Assembly (NCBI GenBank): GCA_947683625.1
Contig: CANTUR010000145.1
Location: 1,133,501 to 1,197,500 of the forward strand
Length of the DNA: 64,000 nucleotides
Reading direction: 5' to 3'
From: Mallotus nudiflorus
Lineage: Eukaryota > Streptophyta > Magnoliopsida > Malpighiales > Euphorbiaceae
This document shows positions 36,724 through 49,223 of this stretch, one piece after another (the stretch's first letter is position 1; every line of letters starts with the position of its first letter). Made by a program: the position numbers and the translations under genes. The notes beneath the pieces were generated by a model. That model had not been told where the DNA came from. It saw only the letters and a list, made by a program, of their open reading frames with translations, and made no database searches.

Positions 36724-38703
36724 TATAGACGACGGGGTTTAGCATGCGTCTAAGATTTTAACAACCACGACACTGTTTGACCTCAGGGCTCTAGAAAACA
36801 CATTAACCACTATCACAAAGACATGGCGTGGAGATGAGGAGTCACCACCCAGGGTAATAATTAGGACAAATTGAAAATGTGGTACTTGATTCCCTAAAAG
36901 AAAGCTAGCACCACAACCATAAGATTCGGGGTATAAAATACCTTCTTTCAGTTTCTTGATGATCCATAGGTTAGTCTAATATATATGGATTTTAATGAAA
37001 TGAGCTAAATCTACATATTTTAATTTCCAAGTGAGCTAAAGACTAATTCCTTTTAATCTGAATTAAATGAACCTAAGTCTATTTATTTTAATTCTAAAAA
37101 TGAGCCTAAATCTACAAATTATAGAGTTATTTAAATTAATGGTCTTAATTCTATATATTTTAATTCTAAGGTGATCTTTTAATTTACAAATTATGAAAAA
37201 GGCTTAAATGGGTTAAGTCTAATTAATTTAATTAAATTAGGTGGCCTATGCCTAATTTACTAAATAGGCCTAAGTTATCTCTACCCTAAATCTAATTAAT
37301 TATGGGCCTAAAATGCATTTCAATTAATTAAAAATAAATTTCAAACGGGTTAGAATCTAATATAGGCTTAAGGCCCAAAACACATAAAAATAAATAAACA
37401 AGCTCGAAAACAAACAAAACACATTAAAATCATGAAATAAAAGATCAAATAACTAATTAAATTAATTCTTTCTAAAAAACCTAATTTTCATTAACATGCA
37501 ATCCTAAATTAATCTACTTCCTCCATTGATTTTAATTAATTTCCCAATTGAAACCCTAATTTCATTAACCAATTAATCAAAATAAATAAGCAACCACACA
37601 TATAATTTTGATATTCCCACTATTGGGGCTATTACAATAATCTATAGAAAATAATAATAATAATGATTAATACAACCCTAAAAAATATAAATAAAATAAA
37701 GCAATAATTAAAAAAAATCCTAGAAACTATATCTCTATAAGGTCTTATCTATGACATTCTATGGACCTCTTATGGACTTGATTCTTTAAGTATGATCATC
37801 ATGTGTTTTCCTCCATAATCACCATAAAAATAAAAAAACAAAATTATGATTAGTGAATCAATAATAAAATAAAAAATCAATAAAATAAAATAAATAAGTC
37901 AAATAAAATAGAACAAGGAGAAGATCATACTTATGGATGATTTTAATTAAGTGCTCCTCAGATTTTGTAAAATCACCGTTCTTGATAGGTCTTTGAATAT
38001 TGTTCTTCAAAAATTCTCCAAAGATCTTTATTTAAGCAATTAAACAAAAGAATTTTTATAGAGAATGCAATACTCTTTTTCTTTTTTTCTTCTCTCCTCC
38101 TCTTTTTTTTTTATCTCTCTCTTTTTGTCTTTTCCTTCATTCTCCTCTTTCTCACCCTTTTTTTTGTCTCCTATTTCCTTTCTTTTTCCTCCCTATTTTC
38201 AGAGCTAAAACACTCCTTATATAGGGATATGTCTTCAAACTCTAGTTATAAATTGATTCCTAAAAGACTTCTATTTCCTTAAAAACATTATCAAATTAAT
38301 TTTAAGGGAATTTCAGACCAATTAGGACTTAATTTATCCTAGAAAATTTGAGAATGAGCGAAAGAAGTCTAATTCCGATCGGAATTGTGTAATTTTGATC
38401 GGAATTTGGAATTAGTGTAATTTCGATCGAAATTATACAATTTCGATTGGAATTAATGTAATTCTGACCACTTTTTTATTTTTAATTACAGAAAGGTCCT
38501 TGAAAGAATTTAAGTTTTGCAATTAGAACCTATAAATCATTGCAATTTAGTGCATGAAAACATTAAATCCTTTCTTTGAAAAAAAATGCTATCAGACCCC
38601 TAAAGTTTCAAAGTTTAAATATTGAAGACCTATTCATGAAATTTTCATCATTGGAGTCTTTTATCACATCCATAACTCATCATCTTGAAATTTGGTGTCT
38701 ACA
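36724..38703 (-). repeat. LTR B2 (5' LTR of element B), complete
   Basis: 1980 bp from TATAGACGACGGGG (one base off the usual TGTAGAC) to GGTGTCTACA. It contains perfect 16-bp palindromes at 38371-38386 (AATTCCGATCGGAATT) and 38419-38434 (AATTTCGATCGAAATT). Confidence 0.85.
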
Positions 38704-39182
38704 AGCCCAATCTTAATAACCCAAATGGACTTCTAAAGTATGGGCTTTGGCCTTTTTAGATAGAAATACCTCATGGCAATATACATAAGCAATTTGGGTA
38801 AATCCTAGGGGAAGTAACTAAGTCATTATATGTGGTTAGGCCATGAAAGGTTAAGGTTCCTTTAGCAAGATGCCCTCCTTTAAGACTTGAGTTACAGGCC
38901 AAGGTCAGAGGGGCCTAGCATCCTTTATAAACTCGAGGGAAGACTACCCCCCTTTAGGACTTGGGTTACAGACTCTGGTCAGATGAGCCCGGTAATCTCA
39001 TCTTGAACCGAGTTAAGGCTAAGAGTGATAGTTAGCCAATTTACAACTCAATAAAACTAATGGAATCATGGAATTTTAAACCAACGCCATCAGTTAATAG
39101 GGACATGCAAAATGAATGCAAGAATAAAATAATAATTAATAAAATAATTCTAAAGAATATAAGTAGAATCAGTATCTCTTAT
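38704..39182 (-). other. Resumed 5' leader of element A1
   Basis: About 480 bp homologous to 36240-36704 and 48350-48840, directly following LTR B2. It is the right-hand part of the A1 interior split by element B. Confidence 0.8.
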
Positions 39183-39200
39183 CCCTGATGGAGTCACTAC
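39183..39200 (-). promoter_or_regulatory. Primer-binding site of element A1 (degenerate)
   Basis: Minus strand GTAGTGACTCCATCAGGG, next to LTR A2. It differs from the 36705 copy at a few positions. Confidence 0.7.
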
Positions 39201-41309
39201 TGTTGACGATGGGGTTTAACACGCATATAAGATTTTAGCAACCGCAACACTGTTTGAGCTCAGGGATCCAAAGAACACACTAACCATTGCCATAAAGACA
39301 TGGCATGGAGATGAGGAGTCGGCACCTAGGGTAATAGCTGGGAAAAATAATTTTGGTGGTACTTGATTCTCTAAAAGAAAGCTAGCACCATAACTAGGAG
39401 ATTCTAGATATAGAATACCAACTTCTTTTAGTCTTGTGTTCATTTAGAATTATTTTATAAATTACTATCTTATTCTCTATTTACACATAATTTTATTAAA
39501 CCCTAATTAAATATCCATCTAGCCCTAAAGCAAACTAGTCATAAAACTACATGAAACAAATATCAACAAAGCGCATCGTCCCCATGTCTAAACTATGTTA
39601 ATTTTATTTTTAAGTTTAGCTAATTCTATATTTTTATTTACAAGTGAAATGGACTAAAAGGTGATCCTACATGTTAATAAATGAGCTTAATTCTATTCAT
39701 TTTAATTTAACTAAAGAAATGAGCCTATGGTCTACAAATTTTTAAATAAAGGAATTAATTAGTGGGTCTAATCCTTATTTAATTTTAATTAAGTGAACCT
39801 AAGTCTATTTATTTTAATTCTAAAAGTATTTAAATTAGTAAACTTAATTCTACATGTTTTAATTCTAGATAAAAATGGGCTTAAGTCTAAATTAACCTAA
39901 ATGGACCTAAATTGATTTTAAAATTAAACCTAAAAAACCAATTAAAAGCCTATTTATTAAATGAGTTAGAGTCTAAATGTGGGCTTAGGGCCCAAAACAC
40001 ACAAAAATCAACAAATAATCCTAAAAACACAAAAAAATCAAACAATTAAATAAAAAGATCAAACATGCAATTACATTATTTCTTCTAAAAAAACCTAATT
40101 TTAATTAACATGTAACCTAAATTAATTTAATACCTCCATTAATTTTAATTAGGGTTTACCAAATTAAACCTAATTTACTAATTAATTTTTTAAGAACAAG
40201 AGAAAGCTAGACTTTTCATTATTCCCACTGTTTGGGCTACTACAAGATCTACCAAAAATAATAAAGAAAATAAAATTAAAATTACAACCTTTGAGAAAAT
40301 AAATTAAAAAAATTCAAAACCTAAAAAAACAATAAGATAAACTAAATAGAGCAAGATAAAAATTAAATCGGGATCTTTGACATTTGGCTTTCATTCAAGG
40401 ATTCTCCATAAGTTTCTTTGGTTCAATCATGTATTCATCACCAGAAACATAAAACACAAACAATCAACAAAAGAAAATAAGATTAAAATTAATAAACAAA
40501 GAAAAAAATAATGAAAATAAAACAAAAAAACACAAAAATAATAAAATAATATAAAGGAAAGAATTAATAAAGAAGAAAGGAGTAGAAGAGTGATGTTATG
40601 AAGATGTTGTTTGAATACCTCTCAGAATGGGATTTCATCATTTAGAGAAAATTGACCCTGTGTTTTCTTAACTTCCAAACTTTTAAAAAAATATATTTTT
40701 TTAAAGGGTTTTTTTCTCTATGTTTTTTCAATCAACTTTTTTTATGCAGTAGGTTTTTCTCTTTTTTTTTCTTTACGTAGTCCTCTCTCTCCTTTTTTCA
40801 TTTTTTTCTTTTCTACCAATCCTTTTCTTTTCATATCCCATTCCTAACCCTAGCTAACCATTTACGTGATCATATGAGAGACATGATCATAGGAGAGGCA
40901 ACTCTGATCCTCCCTTTTAAAAACAATAACAATTTTAATTTGGAGAAATTATACACGTAAAAGACACGTACTAGAAAAATAAATACCAAAATTAATTAAT
41001 TTATTAAAAATAAATTAAATTTGGACCAATCATAATTTTAAAAAAATAAGAAAATAATTTTTTTCTAAAATTTTAGTGCCTTGACATTACAAAATGTCAA
41101 TTGGCATTGTGTAATGTCAATTGGCATTACACACATTTTTAAATATGCCCCTGAAAAATTCAATTTTTGCAATTTAACCCCAAAAAAGTTTCAATTTAGT
41201 CCTTAAAATTGTGAAACCTAACACTAGAGGTCAATTTTTAACTAAATTTTCATCATAAAGGCTTTCGTTGCATTCATGCACAAATGCATCCTGAAATTGG
41301 GTGCTTACA
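39201..41309 (-). repeat. LTR A2, shared between elements A1 and A3
   Basis: 2109 bp, TGTTGACGATGGGG to GGGTGCTTACA. A primer site adjoins its left edge (so it is the 5' LTR of A1) and a polypurine tract adjoins its right edge (so it is also the 3' LTR of A3). Confidence 0.85.
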
Positions 41310-41459
41310 GTTGCCCCCTTTGTTGCTATTTGCTTAACAAATTACAACAAAGCAATAGAAGAACACAATTTTGAAGGAAAGAATTAGGGTACTTAATTGC
41401 ATCCTAATTCATGGATTGATGCTTAAATTGCTGTGCAATTATTAAGCAAGATGCTATGT

Positions 41460-42040
41460 TTAGTGTGCTTTACTATATTTCATGTAGAACGTCTAATGAG
41501 ATATATGCAAATGAGTTTCACTATATTCCTTGTGGGACGTTTAGTGTTTTATAATTGGAGAACATGTTATAGCTCTTGTGGAATGTCTAACAATAATACC
41601 ATAACTAATATGTAGTGTTTGGTGAACTGCACTATATTCTTTTAGGGATGTCTAGTGACAATGGATTTCATTATATTCTCTATGAAAAGTTTAACAAAAT
41701 ATATATAATGATCCTCACTATATTCCCTGTGGGATGTTTAGAGATTTATGATTTGAAAACATGCTATAGCTCTTATGGAATGTCTAATGATGATACCATA
41801 ACTACTGTACAGTGTCTGGTGACTGCACTATATTCCCTTTGGAACATCTAGTGAAAATGAATTTTGTTATATTCCTTATGAGAAGTTTAATGAAATATAT
41901 GTAATGATCCTCACTATATTCCCTATGGGACGTTTGGCGATTTATGATTTGAGAACATGCTATAGTTTATGTGGAATGTCTAGCAATGATACCATAACTA
42001 TTATGTAGTGTCTGGTAGATCAAAAGATTTGAAAATTCAT
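41460..42040. repeat. Hairpin array type H1 (element A3)
   Basis: Collinear with 21080-21650. Units include CACTA...TAGTG around TCC..TGTGGGA near 41520-41550. Confidence 0.8.
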
Positions 42041-42489
42041 GTTATAACTGCTTTGTAGCATGTACCATATTGAATTTAAAATTCATGTTATGATTACTGG
42101 GCAGTGCATAACTAAATAATCTAAAATTTATGTTACAACTATTATGTAGCATATAACAAAATATATTTAAAATCCTTAATAAAAAATGATAATGCATGTA
42201 AAATGCAAAAATTGAATTTTGTAATTATATTTTGCTTCTCTACTTGACAAAGCATTCAAAGTTTTAATATAGACTAACTATATAATTAATAATTCTATGA
42301 ATTATTAATTAATGATATGAAATTCATGAGTTAATTATGAATGGACCAAATTGTAAAGAAGAAATTTGGTCTTGAATGCTAGCAAGTTTTGGTGGATCAA
42401 AATGGATATTTTCTATCATATATATTTCATTTTTACATATCACATTCCATCTCTCATTTCATCTTCATTTTCTTTTCCTTTCATTTCTT

Positions 42490-42765
42490 ACCGATTATGC
42501 TACAATCCATAATTGCTCGTGATTATATGCAACCCTTTTATTACTCATTGATGGTGCTGTAATCCATAATTGCTTACGATTAGATGCAACCCTTTCATTG
42601 CTTACTGATGATGTTGCAGTCCATAACTGCTCATAATTAGCTACAACACTTTCATTCCTCATTGATGATGATGCAGTCCATAACTGCTCGCAAATTGACT
42701 ATAATCCTTTCATTAATCACCTTGGATAATGCTACAGTCCATAATTGCTCGCTAATTTTAATCTT
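42490..42765. repeat. Hairpin array type H3 (element A3)
   Basis: About five 60-bp units with GCAGT-CCATA-ACTGC and TACAATCCATAATTG-type stems. Confidence 0.85.
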
Positions 42766-43028
42766 TGGTTATTTGAGTCGAATGCTTTGAATTCTTTATG
42801 CTGAATGATTAGCATTTTTGCTAACTAACTTTGAATTTTGCTGACTGACATTGAATTTTATTGTGTTCACTAATTGGAATTTCTTTGTTGACTAATTTCA
42901 ATTCCACTGTGTTAACCAACTCTATAACTTGGGTGCACTTCCTTTTGGATTTGCAATTCCTATAGACTTATTGAAGTTAGTTTTAATCATGATGAATGGA
43001 CAAAAATACATTATAATATTGAAAATTC

Positions 43029-45682
43029 ATGAGAAAATTCATCACTTTTCATGAGATAGCGTGCACTCAACGAATCTCACTATTTTTTATTTTCATGATT
43101 CTCATTTATTTACCATTTGCAAAGGTCAGAAGCATTATTAACCATCTTATGTTGAGAGCATATCTTTTATTAAGTGAAGAGCTTACTTCCACGGCTAATT
43201 TTAGAGAGAATTTGCTAAACGAAACTCATAAAAGTTGAGCATAAAAAGATTGAATTCTGAGTATCAAATTAGCCTTTCAATTATTTTGTGCTTTTCTTCC
43301 TTATTCAAGAATTCCCTCATCTTTCTGATATTACTCTGTGTGGATACCGTTGGAAAGGTCCTTTGGATACTAATACTCTTATAAAGCATTAGAGTAAATA
43401 GAGCAAATTTTGATGTGGGTCCTCTTTTAGTATTTCTCCGCCTTTCTTGTATTACTTAGCATGGATACCGTTAGAGGTTTCACGTCAATACTCTTACTAA
43501 TTTCTAAGCATTGGAGTAAATTATGCTTGCTCTTATTTTGATTCTCCTCTTAGTATTCCCCTACCTTTCTCATATTACTTAATATATATATCATTAAAGG
43601 ATTTGTACTCATACTCATTTCTAAGCATTGGAGTAGATTGTATGCATATTTATGATTCAAAAAACTGAAATGATACTATGAAATTCAAGCCATTTATACT
43701 TTAAGTCCATATATTTTCTCTTTGCATTTTCTTCCCCTCATTTAGGAGCAAAGCAAGCATTAGATTGATTAGAGTTTATAAACTCTCGACATAAAGCCAT
43801 TAACTAATCATCTGAATTCTGCAAGGCTAATAAAAAAAAGCCATTATAATTAAAGGTCATATGATAGGCTTTTCACACATGATCTTATGAAGTGGATGAA
43901 TTTACTTTTAATTTGTGAATTTTATAATTGAGATGGTACTTTATTACAAAATCTAAGAAAATAGAGTTCTATTACTTCCCTTGATTATTTTGATGAGTGT
44001 TTGGCAAATTATTTGTCATGCAAGGTGATACTCTGATGAATAATTTAACATTTTCAATCTTTCTTAATCTTACTGATGTATCATTTCCTTTCCTTTTTCT
44101 TCATTCTCTTTTTCTCTTCCCTGCATAAAATACCATAAGTTAGTATGGTCTATTTGCAAGTGAAGAGATTTTATGAAAATGCAATGTTATTCTTTTGCAT
44201 TCTTCCCTTATGATTATGGTGATGATGTCTCAGGTCATGAAGGTCATGATACTCCACCACTGAAGTTATGGCTTTGGGCTGTGTTTGTATTTCTGCCATT
44301 CCATTAATGCTATGGTAAAGGGCTTCATTCTTTTTATTGACATCTCCTGCAAAAAAAAGGTTCAGGAGTTAAAAATCTTATTTCATGATCAAATAATTTT
44401 TCAGAGTACATTCATTTTAAGTTTTGAGGGCATTCTTCCTTTTTTAGGGCCGTTAAATGTATCACTGACATATTGGAACTTCTTATTACCATATTCCATT
44501 CCTTATACTGGTTTAACTATTGTGGAGAGATATTCCAGATTATGCTTCAAATGAGACTATGGAGATGGATGTAGAATTTGAGGAGCTTGAACATCCTATC
44601 CATTCTCTTAAGGTCATTAGGATAATGCTTTTGCAAGTATTACTATTGGTGTATTCCTTTACTGGATGGGCCCATTAGGCTCCTGAGGTCTAAAGTCTCA
44701 TTGAGTATTAGGTTCACCTTATTAGTTCTACCTTTTTCCTTTTAGATGCTTCACATATGCACATTCTGACTACCTTTCTGCATTCTTACAACACTGATTT
44801 TGAATATTAGTAGTAGAGTATTCATATAATTTTTCCTAGGATTAAAGACTTTATTATGTGAAGCAAGTATTTCACAACATATGTATGCAAGTGTATGCAT
44901 ATTATGTATGACATGCATAATCCTAATAGGTCTCTTGTTTGGAACAAAGCTATGTTGCTAATTTTGAAGTGTAAGAATGAGGTGCCTCATCAATAGCATG
45001 TAGGTTTGAGCATTGAATGCCTCATTGTTATTACTTTTGATGTCAGAGCCTCTGATACAATTTGTCAGATAGATGACCATGCTAGCAAGTAGGGTCCATA
45101 GCTCGACATTAGAGCTTGTGATTAACTGATGTACTATTAAACTTTTCTTTTTGCTACCGCTTTTACTATATGATAACTGATGTATTAGCTCTTATGCTTA
45201 TTTTTGCCCCGAAATCTTTTGTATTAGCTCTTATACTTCAACATCCATCTTCGCTCTTTAAATGTGGGCTTACTGTTCTATAATTTATCCCCGTAGCTAC
45301 ATTTTGCCCTTAGTTTCATTCCAGATTCATCCATTCTATTCTAGCAGTCTTTTTTTTCCTGTGTAAGAGACCCAATTTGTTCTCTGATGTTGTTGATCCT
45401 TTGACTTACTAACCCTATTAGTTGCAATCTCATGCATTGAAGATGTAGAGGAGTGGGCAAACTGATTGAAGTGAGTTCTTGATGATGAAATCAACTAGAC
45501 TTGCTCTTCGAAGAACTCCTAAGCTGAATATGAGGCTCGATGCTAATGTAATGATTAATGATAGTTATAAGATAAGACTTGTAATGCAAGTTACTGAGCC
45601 ACCTAAATTCTCAAGTTATAAGAGGACGCTAGGCTTACAAGGAAAATTACAAAGGGGATGTAAAAAAAGAAAACATAACTAA
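43029..45682 (+). pseudogene. Antisense coding-like blocks, element A3
   Basis: Block 1 (43029-43238) is open for 69 codons and ends NFRENLLNETHKS before a stop. Block 2 (about 44555-44640) reads ETMEMDVEFEELEHPI. Block 3 (45479-45682) is open for 67 codons, contains LNMRLDANVMINDSYK and ends with the basic tail KKRKHN. Order and strand match A1 and B. Unknown function; possible antisense ORF of the family or an old captured host exon set. Confidence 0.5.
43300..43650. repeat. Tandem array type H4 (element A3)
   Basis: Three units of about 120 bp matching 22890-23245. Confidence 0.7.
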
Positions 45683-45898
45683 AATAGTGATCTCATAGCT
45701 CTGATGTAGCTTTCATTATGTATTGTCTTTTCATTCAGATACTTATGTAGTATGATAAAGACAAATATTTAATATTTGAAAAAAAATCAAATTCAATTTT
45801 AATCATTCATTATGGAAAAAATGAGAACATTCATTACATCATATGATACAACTCCTGTTATTAGCCAATCCTAAATTTTTTTCACTCTAATTTTTACC

Positions 45899-48070
45899 TT
45901 AATGTTCTTTTTTCTCTTTTTTTATTCTTTTTATTTTTTCCTTAAATTTCATATCTTCAGAAGTTACATCATGTGATATATGTATGTTCTTTGAATTTGG
46001 ATTTGTGCCCATGCTAGATGAATCTAATTGAATTGAATTTATGTCAAACATGCATATATGATCAATATCATAATGCATTATACCATTATGATATACATTC
46101 CATAAGTAATCATGATTAGAATTAAAATTATCAATCACTAAAACAAAATAGGAATTATAATTTTATTCGAAGAAGACAATAAGAAAATTTATTTCCTATT
46201 CTAGATGCTAAGGATGGTTTTCCTTTAGGTGGCTGAGATAATAACTATTTTTGTATCTTCTTGCCAATTGTCTCCATGATTTCATCTTTTTGTACCTCAA
46301 ATGTGCTTTTTTCTTTCTTTTCTAGTAACTTCTCATCATCAAACTTATCTCCCCATCCTGTAGACATAATCGACTCAAAAGGTATGTCAAAAAAAGGTGG
46401 TTTAGTATAAAACACATTATAGTCGAACTTGCCTGAAGGCTAACCCAATAAGTCTTCTATTCTTTCCATATCTTTGGGGGCATTAGGAGATTTCTCATTA
46501 CTTTTAAGGTCTAGGTCCTCAAAGAAGCTTAACACTTCTTCCTCACTGACTCCTACGTTAATCATCATGGCAATTGGGGGTGGAACAATTCTATAATTTG
46601 GGAAAGTTTATTTCTAGTGCTTAGAATTTCATGGTTTGTGATCTTTCTAGAGTCTATAAGGTTTTGGATTTTGTGTTTAAGGCAAGTGCAAGTATTTTTG
46701 AAATGTCCAACTACTTGGTGAAATTTACAGTAGCTATTTGGGTCATAGCCTGAAACATTTGGGTTTGGTGGGTTGGAGAAGGTTAATGGTCTAAGCAGGC
46801 CTTTTTGGATCAAATATTCTAGGAATTTGGAAAATGGTTGGTTAAAATTAGTGAATATCCTGGGCTGTTGAATTGCACGTCCCTCCACAACTCAGCTAGT
46901 ACTTCCCTATTGTGTGCATCCAGTTAGGTAATTTTAGGTTCTTGTACATTTAATGCTTTTCTCCTTCTCACTCTTAATCTCTTCAGCTTTTAAACCATCA
47001 TCATATAGGTTTATAAATGTTTTGGGATTCATTATTTGCAATCTCTCAACTAATTTAGGCAACACATTATGGACTATCATCCTAACCTAATCCTTCTCAG
47101 CCAACTTGTTTTTCATTAATCTTGCCTTGTTTATAAATCCGGTCAAGAAATTAGAAAAGGATTTGTTTGATTTTTTCTTAGTTAGTTCCAAATCCCTTAT
47201 GGACACTTCCAATCTAGTGTTATAATCATACTGTTTCAAAAAAGTAGTACACAATTCTTTCCAGTCAATCCTGACAGACTTTTCTAACCCATGATACCAG
47301 TTTATAGCCATTCCCTTTAAAGATAATACAAATAACCTAGTGATCACTGCTAATAAGGCCTTAGTAGTGCTCATAGTTATTGTGTACTAATTAAGATGAA
47401 TCCTAGGATCTCCAATTCCATCAAACTTCTACTGCTTAGGCATTTTGAACTTCTCAGGTAGCTTATTACCCTCTATTAGCAGCATATCATCAAAGTCAAA
47501 TGAATATTTTATGCCTTGTCCTCTAATAAGCTCTTCCATCTTGGATATTTTCTAGGTTAGTGCTTGCATCTACTTGGACTCATGCTTTTATGCCAGTTTA
47601 AGTGATTCTCTCTTTACCTTTTCTATTATGTAGTTCTTAACATCCTCAAGCTTCACATCAAGAGCGGGTGGGTTTCTAGCAATAGTTTGCCCCCTAACAT
47701 TATTGGCAGTAGGTGGAGCATCTATAGTAAGTGGGATAGCTATAGTAACATGTGGTTGCTCAATTACAAGTGGTGGTATGATAGCAGCAGCAGGTTGCAT
47801 TAATCCAGATAAAGCTTGTCTCAGTTCATCTTGCTTCATAGCCCTCATGTTATCTATCAAAGCTCCCTTAATGTCTTTTAAGGTCTAGTTCCCTCCTTGT
47901 TGTTATTCCATTTCTATATGCTTAGTTGGATTTAGTTCAGCTTCTAACTAAAGTTGATTAATAAGACTCTTCTCCTTTCTTTAAAGGATCTCTTTCACTA
48001 TGGCTTTAGGGCTTAATTATGTTCTTCTTAGTCTTCCACCTCTCCGTCCCCAAATATGAGAAGACCCAGA
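45899..48070 (-). pseudogene. Gag remnant of element A3
   Basis: Readable parts: DELRQALSGLMQPAAAIIPP (about 47820), KLEDVKNYIIEKVKRESLK (about 47640), the gag core KALLAVITRLFVLSLKGM and YDYNTRLEVSIRDLELTKKK (47087-47374), a C-x-H knuckle-like region with YCKFHQVVGHFKNTC (about 46710), and the linker SNHDYLWNVYHNG (about 46090). Interrupted by stops. Confidence 0.8.
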
Positions 48071-48840
48071 TCAATTTATGATGGCTATAAAACAAAGAGT
48101 TAGTATGATGGATGAAATGCATGTATGCATGATGCACTTGCTATGCAACAAGTAGCAAATAGCAAGTATCAATCAAGTGTACAACATTCATCCTTCTAAC
48201 CTTATTCCTCCCACACACTTGTTCAATAGTGAGTCTCTTTTCCTAGGATTTTTAGTCTTCGCCTTAATATTAATAGCGGATATCAAGAACTGATGTACAT
48301 GCCAAATCTCTTAAAGCAGTAAAGCATAAAAATTGTATTTTTAGGTATAAAAGATTAGCCTAACCTTTATTAACCCAAATGGGCTTCTAAAGTCTGGGCT
48401 TAGGCTTTTATAGATAGAAATACCTCATGGCAACATTCATAAGCAATTTGGGTAAATCCTAGGGGAAGTAACCAAGCCATTATATATGGTTAGGGTTCGG
48501 TGAAAGGTCAAGGTTCCCTTAGCAAGATACCCTCCTTTAAGACTTAAGTTACAAGCCACGGTCAGAGGGGCCTAGCATCCTTTGCAAACTTGAGAGAAGA
48601 CTAGCCCCTTTTAGGACTTAGGTTAAAAAATTTGGTTAGATGAGCCTGATAATCTTTGTTGAATCGAGTTAAGGCTAAGAGTGATGGTTAGGCAATTTAC
48701 AACTCCATAAAGCTAGTAGAATCATGGAATCATAAACCAATGCCATCAGTTAATAAGGACATGAAGAATGAATGCAAGAATAAAATAATAATTAATAAAA
48801 TAATTCTAAAGAACACAAGTAGAATCAATATCTCTTATCC
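48071..48840 (-). other. 5' leader of element A3
   Basis: About 770 bp of non-coding leader. It retains the part missing at the A1/B join and so serves as the reference for that deletion. Confidence 0.65.
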
Positions 48841-48856
48841 CTAGTGGAGTCACCAC

Positions 48857-49007
48857 TGTAGACGGTGGTGTTTAGCGTGTGTCCAAGATTTTAGCAACTG
48901 TAACATTATTTGAGCTCAGGGCTCCAAAGAACACACTAACCATTATCAGAAAGACATGGGGTGAAGATGAGAAGTCGCCACCTAGGGTAATAACTGGGAC
49001 AAATGAT
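48857..49007 (-). repeat. 5' LTR of element A3, truncated
   Basis: Starts TGTAGACGGTGGTG and matches the first 150 bp of LTR A2, then stops at TTTGGTG. Confidence 0.8.
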
Positions 49008-49223
49008 TTTGGTGTCTAGCAAACTATACTATATTCCTTTTGGGATGTCTAGTGATAATGCATTTTATTATATTCCCCTTGGGAAATTTTAACAAAATGA
49101 ATGCAATGATTCTCACTATATTCCTTATAGGACATCTAGCGAGCCTTGATTTGAAAAAAGTGCTATAATTCCCATGGAACGTTTAGAAATTTGATAAATT
49201 TAAAATTTTGCTATATTCCCTGT
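49008..49223 (-). repeat. Displaced H1 array piece at a rearranged junction
   Basis: Resembles the interior H1 region near 41620-41830, in minus-element orientation, fused to the truncated LTR on the left and to a plus-oriented LTR on the right. Confidence 0.7.

Larger units (their letters stand above)
27750..38703 (-). mobile_element. Element B: gag-only Tat-type gypsy retrotransposon nested in A1
   Basis: Minus orientation. A left-truncated 3' LTR (about 27750-28963), polypurine tract, hairpin arrays H2, H3 and H4, antisense blocks, a 487-bp duplication, gag remnant (33830-35985), leader, primer site and 5' LTR (36724-38703). Its LTR subfamily differs from A: it ends GGTGTCTACA rather than GGGTGCTTACA and has different palindromes. 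It has no pol. Confidence 0.8.
18716..41309 (-). mobile_element. Element A1: gag-only Tat-type gypsy retrotransposon, interrupted by element B
   Basis: Order on the plus strand: 3' LTR (18716-20879), polypurine tract, hairpin arrays and antisense blocks (to about 25260), gag remnant (25510-27712), break at about 27750, element B, then the resumed leader (38704-39182), primer site and 5' LTR (39201-41309). Protease, reverse transcriptase, RNase H and integrase are all absent. About 230 bp of leader seen in A3 is missing at the B junction. Stretches 21660-22085 and 23250-24100 contain no recognised gene and are non-coding element DNA shared with A3. Confidence 0.8.
39201..49007 (-). mobile_element. 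Element A3: gag-only Tat-type gypsy retrotransposon
   Basis: Shared 3' LTR (39201-41309), polypurine tract (41310-41321), arrays H1, H3 and H4, antisense blocks, gag remnant (45899-48070), leader (48071-48840), primer site and a 5' LTR cut to about 150 bp (48857-49007). Collinear with A1, including loss of all pol domains. Stretches without a gene (42040-42480, 43650-44270, 44700-45430) are non-coding element DNA matching A1. Confidence 0.8.
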
